Shown: positions 13,761 to 20,594, counted from the first letter of the stretch. The stretch: 21,551 nucleotides of DNA from Candidatus Saccharibacteria bacterium UBA1103 (GCA_905373275.1 CAJPSI010000007.1:1-21551); one strand, 5' to 3'. Program-made: numbers and translations. Notes: generated by a model not told the origin, from the letters alone.

Positions 13761-14094
13761 TAAAATCAAGTCTCGTTCTTCAGAATTGATATGTCAGGCT
13801 GTCGCCTTGGCGAAGCCCCAACGCCTCTAATGCCCAGGCAGTCACCGTCCCTACCCAGAAAACACCCTTTTCAACTAAAAAATAAAAAGATCGGCGAGGG
13901 AAATTTCAAAAAGATAATTCAAAGGGTCTTTCTGGTAGGGCGAGCGGGTGCGTGCGCCCGCAGGCGTCGGGGCTAAGCTTCCGCATCAGCTTTTACGCTC
14001 GAAATAGGTTCGAGCTTTGGCGTAAAATACCACCAATTCGGAACTAAGATGGAAATAGTCGCCCAAAAGCGACCTCTGAAAAAAGTTCTATTTA
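13761..14094. other. Gene-poor 334-bp stretch with strong folding potential
   Basis: I see no convincing protein gene; the small open frame at 13791-13976 has a biased, low-complexity product. Several nested complementary blocks are visible. GCCCC-A-ACGCC (13815-13825) pairs with GGCGT-C-GGGGC (13963-13973). CCCTAC, CAGAAA and CCCTTT (13849-13870) pair in order with AAAGGG, TTTCTG and GTAGGG (13921-13940). GCTCGAA (13997-14003) pairs with TTCGAGC (14009-14015) inside TTTTACG/CGTAAAA. This could be an RNA of roughly 160-220 nt on either strand. I find no tmRNA, RNase P or SRP signature. Confidence 0.45.
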
Positions 14095-14171
14095 TGGTGC
14101 GGGTTAAGAGACTCTAACTCTCGACCTCTTCCTTGGCAAGGAAGCGCTCTAAACAACTGAGCTAAACCCGC
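14095..14171 (-). tRNA. tRNA-Gly (anticodon GCC)
   Basis: Minus-strand cloverleaf: acceptor starts GCGGG and closes with CCCGC, anticodon stem CTTCC/GGAAG with loop TTGCCAA (GCC), T-loop AGTTAGAGT (slightly unusual, TTAGA rather than TTCGA), discriminator A, encoded CCA. Confidence 0.94.
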
Positions 14172-14383
14172 ATACTAGCCTGCAAAGGCTACAAATAACT
14201 ATGGTATCTGCTATGTCGGTGTATGTTGCTATGTGGATACAAGCAATCCAAACTAGACGTACCCATCGTATGAATAACGATCACTAGATATGCTATCAAA
14301 TAAACTGCTCAGTCGTCAACTCTTGGATTGAAATGTAGGAACTGGAATGCAGGGTCTTAATAGACCGGTTGGGTGTAAACGAC

Positions 14384-14409
14384 GATTCCTCCGCCGTGGC
14401 GGAGGAATC
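14384..14409. terminator. Perfect 12-bp hairpin downstream of tRNA-Phe
   Basis: GATTCCTCCGCC (14384-14395) and GGCGGAGGAATC (14398-14409) are perfect complements with only GT between, so about 11 bp plus a CGTG loop can form. It is 21 nt past the 3' end of the minus-strand tRNA-Phe. The following bases GTCGTTTAC contain only a short T-run, so it is a terminator or 3'-processing hairpin with moderate support. The rest of 14172-14430 shows nothing recognisable. Confidence 0.5.
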
Positions 14410-14430
14410 AAGGAAGGTGAGTTGTCTTGA

Positions 14431-14506
14431 TGGTGGCTCCTCCCAGACTTGAACTGGGGACACAAGGCTCTTCAGGCCTCTGCTCTACCAACTGAGCTAA
14501 AGAGCC
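14431..14506 (-). tRNA. tRNA-Phe (anticodon GAA)
   Basis: Minus-strand cloverleaf: acceptor GGCTCTT/AGGAGCC, anticodon stem GAGGC/GCCTT with loop CTGAAGA (GAA), T-loop AGTTCAAGT, discriminator A, encoded CCA. Confidence 0.96.
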
Positions 14507-14521
14507 ACAACATCTATTCAG

Positions 14522-14565
14522 ATTATATAGGAGGAGTCTTCAGCATGCAACACTTGTGGTATAAT
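14522..14565. promoter_or_regulatory. Divergent tRNA promoters (Phe leftward, Cys-Leu rightward)
   Basis: Minus strand: TTGCAT (14545-14550), 17-bp spacer, TATAAT (14522-14527), reading into tRNA-Phe. Plus strand: extended -10 TGGTATAAT (14557-14565), reading into tRNA-Cys. The two overlap so closely that polymerases could not occupy both at once. Confidence 0.7.
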
Positions 14566-14578
14566 TGCCCCACGGCAT

Positions 14579-14652
14579 GGCGCCTTGGCGGAGCAGTTAC
14601 GCAACGGTCTGCAAAACCGTGTAGGTGGGTGCAACTCCCACAGGTGCCTCCA
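14579..14652 (+). tRNA. tRNA-Cys (anticodon GCA)
   Basis: Acceptor GGCGCCT/AGGTGCC, anticodon stem ACGGT/ACCGT with loop CTGCAAA (GCA), discriminator U73 (the cysteine identity base) and encoded CCA. Five nt separate it from the next tRNA. Confidence 0.96.
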
Positions 14653-14657
14653 AGTTT

Positions 14658-14744
14658 GGGCGAGTGGCGGAATTGGTAGACGCGCTAGACTCAAAATCTG
14701 GTGAGCTTTAGCTCGTGAGGGTTCAAGTCCCTCCTCGCCCACCA
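14658..14744 (+). tRNA. tRNA-Leu (anticodon CAA)
   Basis: Class II tRNA: acceptor GGGCGAG/CTCGCCC, anticodon stem CTAGA/TCTGG with loop CTCAAAA (CAA), long variable arm (TGAGCTTTAGCTCG), T-loop GGTTCAAGT, discriminator A and encoded CCA. The CCA ends one base before the stop codon of the opposing ogt gene. Confidence 0.96.
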
Positions 14745-14745
14745 A

Positions 14746-15252
14746 TCAATCGTCAATAAGATCTAACGAGCGTTCTAGCCGTAGGAGCGCTCTTTTTCTC
14801 TCTATGCCGCCGGCGTAGCCGGTTAGTTTGTGGTTACTGCTGATGACCCGGTGACAGGGAATGATAATAGATATGCGATTGCGACTAATGGCGTGAGCGG
14901 TGGCTCGTAGGGCGCCGGGGTTACCGACTCGACAGGCTATCTTTCGGTAGCTGGCGAGCTGACCGTAGGGAATGCCAAGCAGTGCTCGCCAGACCTCTAG
15001 CTGAAAATCTGTACCTATCGTGCTCAGTGCCGGCGTGAAGCCCGGCTCACGGCCGCTGAAATATATATCTAGCCAGCGATTGGCCTGTCGAAATGCTTCC
15101 AGTCGGTCGTTTGCCGTCAGGACGAAACCGGGTGGCAAGTCCTGATCATATTTCTGCCCCTTAAACCATAGTCCTACCAGTCCTCGCTCGTCGCCGGCTA
15201 GATGAATGAGCCCTAGCGGCGAATCATAACTGGTAGTGTAGATTGTCGTCAT
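14746..15252 (-). CDS. ogt: Methylated-DNA--protein-cysteine S-methyltransferase
   Basis: 168-residue suicidal DNA repair protein that takes alkyl groups from O6-alkylguanine onto its active-site cysteine. N-terminal domain about 1-78 (SPLGLIHLAGDERGLVGLWF, the usual Ogt start). C-terminal domain: GTDFQLEVWRALLGIPYGQLASY, the helix-turn-helix, then IIIPCHRVISSNHKLTGYAGG with acceptor C133. The motif before the active site reads ISRNRISIIIPCHRV; the residue after the conserved Asn is Arg rather than the usual Pro. Length is that of Ogt/Ada C-terminal enzymes. The gene runs toward tRNA-Leu(CAA) and its last codons contain the tRNA terminator on the other strand. A possible weak -10 (TAAGCT, 15260-15265) sits 7 nt before its ATG. 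Confidence 0.95.
   Translation of the reverse strand: MTTIYTTSYDSPLGLIHLAGDERGLVGLWFKGQKYDQDLPPGFVLTANDRLEAFRQANRWLDIYFSGREPGFTPALSTIGTDFQLEVWRALLGIPYGQLASYRKIACRVGNPGALRATAHAISRNRISIIIPCHRVISSNHKLTGYAGGIERKRALLRLERSLDLIDD
14768..14797 (+). terminator. Rho-independent terminator of tRNA-Cys/tRNA-Leu, inside ogt
   Basis: GAGCGTTC (14768-14775) pairs with GAGCGCTC (14785-14792; one T-G wobble), loop of 9 nt, then TTTTT and CTCTC. It is 24 nt after the tRNA-Leu CCA and lies fully within the antisense ogt 3' coding region. Confidence 0.85.
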
Positions 15253-15292
15253 ACGACCTAGCTTACACTAGTCGCAGACGGCAGTTCAACCT

Positions 15293-15330
15293 TAGTGGCT
15301 ATTGAAAATATAGCCACTACCAAGTACACT
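15293..15330 (+). promoter_or_regulatory. lemA promoter with a 27-bp palindromic operator
   Basis: -35 TTGAAA (15302-15307), 17-bp spacer, -10 TACACT (15325-15330). A perfect palindrome, TAGTGGCTAT (15293-15302) and ATAGCCACTA (15310-15319) around a 7-bp AT-rich centre, overlaps the whole -35 and most of the spacer. The placement predicts repression by a dimeric regulator not encoded nearby. Confidence 0.7.
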
Positions 15331-15364
15331 ATAAGTGTTACTAACCATAGGAGGATAAAGAATT

Positions 15365-15931
15365 ATGCCAACGTTCGTTTGGGTGATCATCGGTATCGTT
15401 GTACTGCTCATTCTAGTTGCTGTGGCAATTTATAATGGACTAGTCAAGCTAAGTACCAGAGTTGATGAGGCGTGGAGCGATATCACTGTCCAGTTGAAGC
15501 GACGCTCAGACCTGATCCCGAATTTAGTCGAGGTGGTCAAGGGTTATGCTAAGCATGAGTCGGGCGTCTTCGAGGCGGTGTCGCGGGCTAGGGCGTCGGT
15601 GATGTCGGCGGCTAAACAAGGACCGGCTGCCGCTGCTAAGGCGGAGGGCGAGCTGGAACATACACTGAAGTCGCTCTTTGCTGTAGCTGAGGCCTACCCG
15701 CAGCTACAGGCTTCCGACAACTTCCGTGATCTACAGGGAGAGCTAGTCGATACTGAGGACAAGATTCAGTCGGCTCGTCGCTTCTACAATGGCGGAGTGC
15801 GTGAGCTGAATATCAAGGTCAAGACCTTCCCGGACAACATCTTTGCCGGTATTTTCGGCTTTCATACTCGAGAGTTTTTCGAGGTAGAAGACCGAGCTGC
15901 GATTGAAAAGGCTCCAGAGGTTAAGCTTTAG
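15365..15931 (+). CDS. lemA: LemA family protein
   Basis: 188 residues: one N-terminal transmembrane helix (5-23) with the N-terminus probably outside, then a long cytoplasmic four-helix bundle. Diagnostic strings: YNGLVKLSTRVDEAWSDI, LKRRSDLIPNLVEVVKGYAKHE, DLQGELVDTEDKIQSARRFYN, and FPDNIFAGIFGFHTREFFEVED, matching LemA from end to end. Function is unclear; LemA is frequently coupled to the HtpX protease and to membrane stress. Ribosome site AGGAGG (15349-15354) is 10 nt from ATG. First gene of a four-gene operon (lemA, htpX, membrane protein, ligA) behind the palindrome promoter. Confidence 0.96.
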   Translation: MPTFVWVIIGIVVLLILVAVAIYNGLVKLSTRVDEAWSDITVQLKRRSDLIPNLVEVVKGYAKHESGVFEAVSRARASVMSAAKQGPAAAAKAEGELEHTLKSLFAVAEAYPQLQASDNFRDLQGELVDTEDKIQSARRFYNGGVRELNIKVKTFPDNIFAGIFGFHTREFFEVEDRAAIEKAPEVKL

Positions 15932-15952
15932 TCTAAGGGTTAGCCGGTATAG

Positions 15953-16834
15953 ATGTATAGTGCTATTTGGGCCAACAAGAGAAATACTGTCATTATCATG
16001 GCGGTGTTTCTCTTGCTCATTGGTGGTATTGGAGCACTGGTTGGCTATCTGGGAAAGGATCGAAACATTGCCTTCTGGATTATCGGTATCGCTCTGGTGT
16101 ATGCCGTAGTCGAGTACTTTGTGGCGAGTCGCTTGGCTGTAGCAGCTAGTGGCGCCAAAGAGATCAAGAAGTCTGACAACCCCGATCTCTGGAATGTCGT
16201 AGAGAATCTGGCGATTGCTTCCGGACAGCCGATGCCTAGGGTGTTTATCATCCAAGATGCCTCGCCTAACGCCTTTGCGACCGGGCGAACGCCGGAGCAT
16301 TCTTATGTAGTAGTGACATCCGGCTTGCTGAAGGAATTAGACAAGAGAGAACTGACCGGTGTGATTGCTCACGAGATGTCGCATATCGCTAATTATGATA
16401 TCAGAGTCAGCATGATCGTCTTCGGTCTAGTTAGTGCGATTGGGCTAATCTCGGATATTTTACTTAGGACTGCCTTTGGAGCCGGTCGCAGTGATGATGA
16501 TGACTCCGGTAGTCCATATATTTACATCGTGATGATCATAGTGGCGATCTTGTCGCCGATAATTGCGGCTATGATCCAGTTGGCTGTATCGAGACAGCGA
16601 GAATATCTGGCTGACTCCTCGGCGGCTTTGCTGACTAGAGACCCCGAGGGGCTGATCATGGCGTTGCAGAAGCTGGATCAATCTGCCAGGCCGTTGCAGC
16701 GTCAAAATACCGCCACTGCACATATGTATATCGTTAACCCATTAAAAAAGGGCCTCTTAAACAGACTATTCAGTACACACCCGTCAATCAATGATCGCAT
16801 TGCCCGCCTGAAAAAGATAGGGGGGCAGATGTAG
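15953..16834 (+). CDS. htpX: Zinc metalloprotease HtpX
   Basis: 293-residue integral membrane protease of peptidase family M48, which degrades misfolded or damaged membrane proteins with its active site facing the cytoplasm. Two N-terminal transmembrane helices (about 12-32 and 40-58). The catalytic motif is AHEMSHI: H140, E141, H144; third zinc ligand E217 in SRQREYLADSSA. Further helices at about 155-172 and 188-210 surround the active site. The C-terminal STHPSINDRIARLK segment is typical. Length matches the family (about 290). It follows lemA by 21 nt and precedes the next gene by 1 nt, so all are probably cotranscribed. Lactobacillales-type lemA-htpX pairs have the same order. Confidence 0.97.
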   Translation: MYSAIWANKRNTVIIMAVFLLLIGGIGALVGYLGKDRNIAFWIIGIALVYAVVEYFVASRLAVAASGAKEIKKSDNPDLWNVVENLAIASGQPMPRVFIIQDASPNAFATGRTPEHSYVVVTSGLLKELDKRELTGVIAHEMSHIANYDIRVSMIVFGLVSAIGLISDILLRTAFGAGRSDDDDSGSPYIYIVMIIVAILSPIIAAMIQLAVSRQREYLADSSAALLTRDPEGLIMALQKLDQSARPLQRQNTATAHMYIVNPLKKGLLNRLFSTHPSINDRIARLKKIGGQM

Positions 16835-16835
16835 T

Positions 16836-18251
16836 ATGGTGGGACGTAAGTCTGATGAAAAAGATCGGGGCTACCAGATTAGCCATCGGGAGCAACTGCT
16901 AAGAGAGCGTCTGTTGACAGTTGACGAAGACTTGGTGCGAGCTGAGACTCGTTTGCGTCAGAAGGGCGAGGCTCGTCGTCGCAAACTGGCGGCTAAAATC
17001 AACCGAGCACGCTCTCGTCAGGAGGCTAAGCTTGATCGACGAGATAAGTCTCGGCTATATCACCGAGTGCGCCCCCTGTATTACTTGTTGTGTCCAGTCT
17101 TTGCCGTAGGTCGCTTCTTTCGGTCGGTTTATCGGTGGGCTTGTCGGAAGACCGAGCATCATCGTCATGTTTCACCTCACCGTAGCTTTTACTTGACCAC
17201 TCACGCTCAGGCGGTTCGTCAGATCAACATTTCCGGCTATGGTCGCTTCGTGACCGAGGTTTGGCGGATGGTGCGGGACAACTGGCTGATCTATCTCAAG
17301 ATCACTCTACTGATGGCGCTAGCGATCATAGCGGTGGTTGGGGTGAGTAATGCTCACAGTAATTATGTCGATACTAGAGAAGCGATGGAGAAGGTTGATC
17401 TGCACCCTTTCCTAAAGCAGGCTGGGTTGGTCACTCAGGCGATCATCACCAGTCTGACAGTGACGGACGCCAATCGTCAGGCGGCTACATTTATCATAGT
17501 GGCGGTAGCTTGGCTCAGTCTTATCTTTATTGCTCGACGAGTCTACAGTGGCAATCAGCTTCGTTTGCGAGATGCTATTTATAGTGCCGGTACGCCGCTG
17601 GTGCCTATGATGGTACTGCTGGTGGCAGTGCTGGTTCAGCTGTTGCCGTTGGCGCTAGTCCTTATCTCGTATTCTGCCATCACGGGAGCGGGCTATATCA
17701 ACCAAGGCGTCGCCATTGAGAATATGGCGGCATGGTGTGTAATCTTGGCGGTATTAGTGTTAACTATTTATTGGATGGTCACCAGCTTACTAACACTGGT
17801 TTCAGTTACCATCCCCGGCCTCTACCCCATGCGGGCTTATTACGAGACTAGTATTCAGGTGGCAGGGCGACGGGTCAAGATTCTACTTAGGATCTTGATG
17901 ATGTTCTTGCCGCTGCTTGTCTTATGGGCACTGGTTCTGATTCCGACAGTACTGCTTGATTCTATCCTGAAGCCCAAGACATTTCCGGTGGTTCAACTGG
18001 TGGTTAGTTTACTGGCGGCTATTTCTTGTACTTGGGTCTCGGCGTATATGTACGTGCTGTACCGACGAATCCTAGATAGTCCGGAGCAGCCTGTGGGTAC
18101 GATCGGTCGAGTGGTCTGGCCTTGGCAGAGGCGCAAGCTGGTTAAGTCAGACCAAGCCAAAACAAAGAGCGGCGGTAAGAAGCGGAGAGTCGCTAAGACC
18201 GGTAAGTCGGCCTCGGGCGCTGACAAATCGGATAAGCAATCAGCTGCCTAG
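16836..18251 (+). CDS. Polytopic membrane protein with basic coiled-coil N-terminus
   Basis: 471 residues; no family recognised. Residues 1-75 are highly charged and helical (RERLLTVDEDLVRAETRLRQ onwards), probably a cytoplasmic coiled coil. Hydrophobic segments lie at about 79-97 (weak), 148-169, 217-236, 253-279, 297-325, 350-375 and 383-409. The last 45 residues are very basic and Lys/Ser/Ala-rich. The segment after the fourth helix (GYINQGVAIENMAAWC) and PGLYPMRAYYETSIQVAGRR are candidate conserved loops. The start is 1 nt after the htpX stop; ligA follows 10 nt after its stop. Context suggests a membrane-homeostasis partner of LemA/HtpX, but this is inference from position only. Confidence 0.85.
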   Translation: MVGRKSDEKDRGYQISHREQLLRERLLTVDEDLVRAETRLRQKGEARRRKLAAKINRARSRQEAKLDRRDKSRLYHRVRPLYYLLCPVFAVGRFFRSVYRWACRKTEHHRHVSPHRSFYLTTHAQAVRQINISGYGRFVTEVWRMVRDNWLIYLKITLLMALAIIAVVGVSNAHSNYVDTREAMEKVDLHPFLKQAGLVTQAIITSLTVTDANRQAATFIIVAVAWLSLIFIARRVYSGNQLRLRDAIYSAGTPLVPMMVLLVAVLVQLLPLALVLISYSAITGAGYINQGVAIENMAAWCVILAVLVLTIYWMVTSLLTLVSVTIPGLYPMRAYYETSIQVAGRRVKILLRILMMFLPLLVLWALVLIPTVLLDSILKPKTFPVVQLVVSLLAAISCTWVSAYMYVLYRRILDSPEQPVGTIGRVVWPWQRRKLVKSDQAKTKSGGKKRRVAKTGKSASGADKSDKQSAA

Positions 18252-18261
18252 GGGGTAATGT

Positions 18262-20301
18262 GTGACTAAACGTGAGGATAGCCGACGGATCGAGGAACTG
18301 CGTCGCCAGCTTAATCAATACGCCTATGAATATTATGCACTGGACTCTCCTAGTGTCTCAGACGCTATCTATGATTCGCTCTATAGTGAGCTAAAGCAGC
18401 TGGAGACGAAGTACCCCGAGCTGATAACGCCGGATTCGCCGACCCGGCGGATCGTAGCCGGCTCGGCGACGAAGTTTCAGAAATACCATCACAGGCGTCG
18501 AATGATTTCGATCATGGATACTTTCTCTGATCAAGAGGCGTATGATTGGGTTGGTAAGGTGCGACGCTATGCCGAAAAGAATTTGCCGGTTGCCACCTTG
18601 GCAAAGCTAGACGAAGTCAACTATTGGCTGGATGCTAAGATGGACGGCCTAGCTTGCTCGCTACATTATCAGGACGGCCTCCTAATACGGGCGGTGACTA
18701 GGGGTGATGGAATGGTCGGCGAGGTAGTTACGGATAACGTGCGAGTCGTGCCGACCGTTCCACTACGTCTGCACGATGACCCGGTATTTACTAGGGGTGA
18801 GACTGAAGTGCGGGGCGAGCTGATCATGCTGCGAGCTGATTTTGACCAGATCAACCGGCAGCTTATTGAGCGGGGTGATAAGCCTTTTGCCAATCCCCGC
18901 AATTTGGCGGCCGGCACCATTCGCCAGCTTAACCCTCAAGTTGTCGCCTCTCGGCCATTAGAATTTCATGCTTACGACCTACTACGTGACGGTGTAGACG
19001 ATGCGATGACTAACCAAGCAGTCTATGAGAAATTGCTCCAGCTTGGCTTTAAGGTCAACCCTGAAGCTCATCTGGAGCCTAGTTTTGCCGATGCGATCAG
19101 CTACGCTCATCGCTTCCGCATTGAAGTGCAGCCTAACTTACCCTTTAACACCGACGGACTGGTGATCAAGATTAATGATCGCAAGCTATACGATAGGCTA
19201 GGTATCGTCGGTAAATATCCTCGTGGCGCAGTAGCGTATAAGTATCCTGCTGAAACCGCCACTACTAAAGTAAGAGATATTGTGCTAAGTCTAGGAAGGA
19301 CCGGCGCCGTAACTCCGGTGGCGGTATTTGAGCCGGTACAACTGGCGGGTACGACCGTGCAGCACGCCACACTCCATAATGCCGACGAGATTGCCAGGCT
19401 GGACGTGCGGATTGGCGATACCGTGGTGATATACAAGGCGGGCGAGATCATACCCCAGGTGCAGAGCGTGATCACGGGTCTAAGGCCGGCTGACTCCAGG
19501 CCGTATGACTTCATTCGGGCGATGCATCGACAGTACCCCGAGCTGGAGTTTGAGCGTCCGGAAGGCGAGGCGGTCTGGCGGGTCAAGAATCCGGGTGATG
19601 TGACCACCATTACCGTTCAGGCTGTCAAGCACTTTGCCAGTCGTCAAGCACTAGATATAGAGGGGCTAGGCGAACGTAATGCTGAGCTGCTGGTCAGTAC
19701 AGGTCTGGTTAGTGACGTGGCGGATATTTATTCTTTGACCGTTGAGGCCGTGTCAAAGCTTGACCGCTTTGCTGAGCTATCGGCCACTAAGCTGGTGGGT
19801 GAGATTCAAAGGAAGAAGGCGCCGCCGCTAGACCGTTTCATCTATGGGCTAGGGATTCGCCATGTGGGGGCTAAGACAGCTAATGACATCGCCAAGCATT
19901 TTACCGGCTTGGAGGACTTTTCCGATTCAACTATTGGTCAGCTGGAGGCGATCCCCGGTATAGGTCAAATAGTGGCTGAATCAATTCAGGGCTGGCTTAG
20001 TGATGAGAGCAATATTAGATTGCTAGATAAGTTTGCTCAGTTGGGCGTACATCCGGTGCCGGTTCAGACCGGCGGTAGCCTGGCGGGAATATCTTTCGTT
20101 ATCACAGGGGCGCTCAGTGTATCTCGAGACGAGCTGGCGAATCAGATCCGCCTCCGGGGCGGTAATTTTCAGACCGGCGTAGGCAAATCAACTGATTATC
20201 TGGTAGCCGGACAGCGGGTAGGGTCCAGCAAACTGGCGAAAGCCAAGCGGCTGGGTGTCGAGGTGATTAGCGAGGCTCAGCTAATGGAGATGCTGGGCTG
20301 A
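18262..20301 (+). CDS. ligA: NAD+-dependent DNA ligase, zinc-finger cysteines missing
   Basis: 679-residue replicative DNA ligase using NAD+ to seal nicks. GTG start with GGGGG (18251-18255) before it. Domain Ia about 1-75 (YYALDSPSVSDAIYDSLYSEL, NMN recognition); adenylation domain with catalytic K126 in DAKMDGLA; OB fold about 325-405 (KYPAETATT, LGRTGAVTPVAVFEPV, LHNADEIARLDVRIGD); HhH domain about 460-600 (IEGLGERNAELL, LGIRHVGAKTANDIAKHF, IPGIGQIVAESI); BRCT about 603-679 (ISFVITGAL). Odd: in the zinc-finger region (about 416-455) the four cysteines of the usual CPxC...C...CPAQ pattern are Y425, L428, V441 and D446, while surrounding residues (EGEAVWR, KHFASRQALDIEGLG) are normal. K126 is preceded by DA rather than the common CELK. 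Otherwise complete. Confidence 0.97.
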   Translation: MTKREDSRRIEELRRQLNQYAYEYYALDSPSVSDAIYDSLYSELKQLETKYPELITPDSPTRRIVAGSATKFQKYHHRRRMISIMDTFSDQEAYDWVGKVRRYAEKNLPVATLAKLDEVNYWLDAKMDGLACSLHYQDGLLIRAVTRGDGMVGEVVTDNVRVVPTVPLRLHDDPVFTRGETEVRGELIMLRADFDQINRQLIERGDKPFANPRNLAAGTIRQLNPQVVASRPLEFHAYDLLRDGVDDAMTNQAVYEKLLQLGFKVNPEAHLEPSFADAISYAHRFRIEVQPNLPFNTDGLVIKINDRKLYDRLGIVGKYPRGAVAYKYPAETATTKVRDIVLSLGRTGAVTPVAVFEPVQLAGTTVQHATLHNADEIARLDVRIGDTVVIYKAGEIIPQVQSVITGLRPADSRPYDFIRAMHRQYPELEFERPEGEAVWRVKNPGDVTTITVQAVKHFASRQALDIEGLGERNAELLVSTGLVSDVADIYSLTVEAVSKLDRFAELSATKLVGEIQRKKAPPLDRFIYGLGIRHVGAKTANDIAKHFTGLEDFSDSTIGQLEAIPGIGQIVAESIQGWLSDESNIRLLDKFAQLGVHPVPVQTGGSLAGISFVITGALSVSRDELANQIRLRGGNFQTGVGKSTDYLVAGQRVGSSKLAKAKRLGVEVISEAQLMEMLG

Positions 20302-20324
20302 GGGCTTGTGCTTGATTATGCTTG

Positions 20325-20333
20325 TGGTATTAT
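20325..20333 (+). promoter_or_regulatory. Extended -10 promoter of the structured RNA
   Basis: TGGTATTAT, with TTGTGC at a suitable -35 distance (16-bp spacer). The predicted start (about 20340) coincides with the first base of the closing stem of the RNA. Confidence 0.65.
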
Positions 20334-20339
20334 AAAAGT

Positions 20340-20467
20340 GGCTGGTGTGCAGGCGGGGCTAACCCGTCTGGAACCAAGAAAACAAAAAGCGTAACGCCCC
20401 CGGGTGGGCGCACAACAGCCAGGAAAAGCAGCAAGACCTCGTGGACTTCTCTGGCGAGGTTTTGTTT
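20340..20467 (+). ncRNA. Stand-alone structured RNA of unassigned family (~128 nt)
   Basis: Not protein-coding, flanked by its own promoter and terminator. P1: GGCTG-g-TGTGC (20340-20350) with GCACA-a-CAGCC (20410-20420), one internal mismatch. P2: AGGCGGG (20351-20357) / CCCGTCT (20363-20369), loop GCTAA. An A-rich single strand (about 20370-20395) follows, then P3: GCCC (20396-20399) / GGGC (20406-20409), stacked directly on P1. A tail, AGGAAAAGCAGCAAG, leads to the terminator stem ACCTCG/CGAGGT and TTTTGTTTT. GGGGC in P2 could alternatively pair with GCCCC of P3. The tail faintly recalls the SRP GGAA/AGCAGC element, but the required helix 8 is absent. It does not match riboswitch, tmRNA, RNase P or ribozyme signatures I know. 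Confidence 0.65.
20436..20467 (+). terminator. Terminator of the structured RNA
   Basis: Stem ACCTCG (20436-20441) / CGAGGT (20455-20460), 13-nt loop, then TTTGTTTT. Confidence 0.85.
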
Positions 20468-20472
20468 TGTAG

Positions 20473-20478
20473 TATAAT
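20473..20478 (+). promoter_or_regulatory. -10 box of tRNA-Ala(CGC)
   Basis: TATAAT, 14 nt before the tRNA and only a few nt after the preceding terminator. Confidence 0.6.
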
Positions 20479-20492
20479 GATAGCGGAAGCTT

Positions 20493-20568
20493 GGGGTAGT
20501 AGCTCATCCGGTAGAGCGCAGCATTCGCATTGCTGAGGTGGTCGGTTCGAGTCCGATCTACTCCACCA
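20493..20568 (+). tRNA. tRNA-Ala (anticodon CGC)
   Basis: Acceptor GGGGTAG/CTACTCC with the G3-U70 alanine identity pair, anticodon stem CAGCA/TGCTG with loop TTCGCAT (CGC), T-loop GGTTCGAGT, discriminator A, encoded CCA. It is the second alanine isoacceptor in the window. Confidence 0.97.
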
Positions 20569-20594
20569 TATAGAGGAATATTTAATGACGGTTA

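Noticed and set aside
13791..13976. 61-codon open frame after the anchored protein gene
   Set aside because: No ribosome site, product is biased (Pro/Arg/Lys) and resembles no protein; the region is better explained by RNA-type complementarity.
13980..14036. Possible tmRNA 3' end (GGTTCGAG ... TACCACCA)
   Set aside because: The TTCGAG belongs to a different hairpin (GCTCGAA/TTCGAGC), no 5' acceptor partner exists, and no tag reading frame is recognisable.
20411..20435. Possible SRP RNA GGAA/AGCAGC element in the structured RNA
   Set aside because: The similarity is limited to a few bases, and the flanks cannot form SRP helix 8 because the preceding bases pair with the RNA's 5' end.
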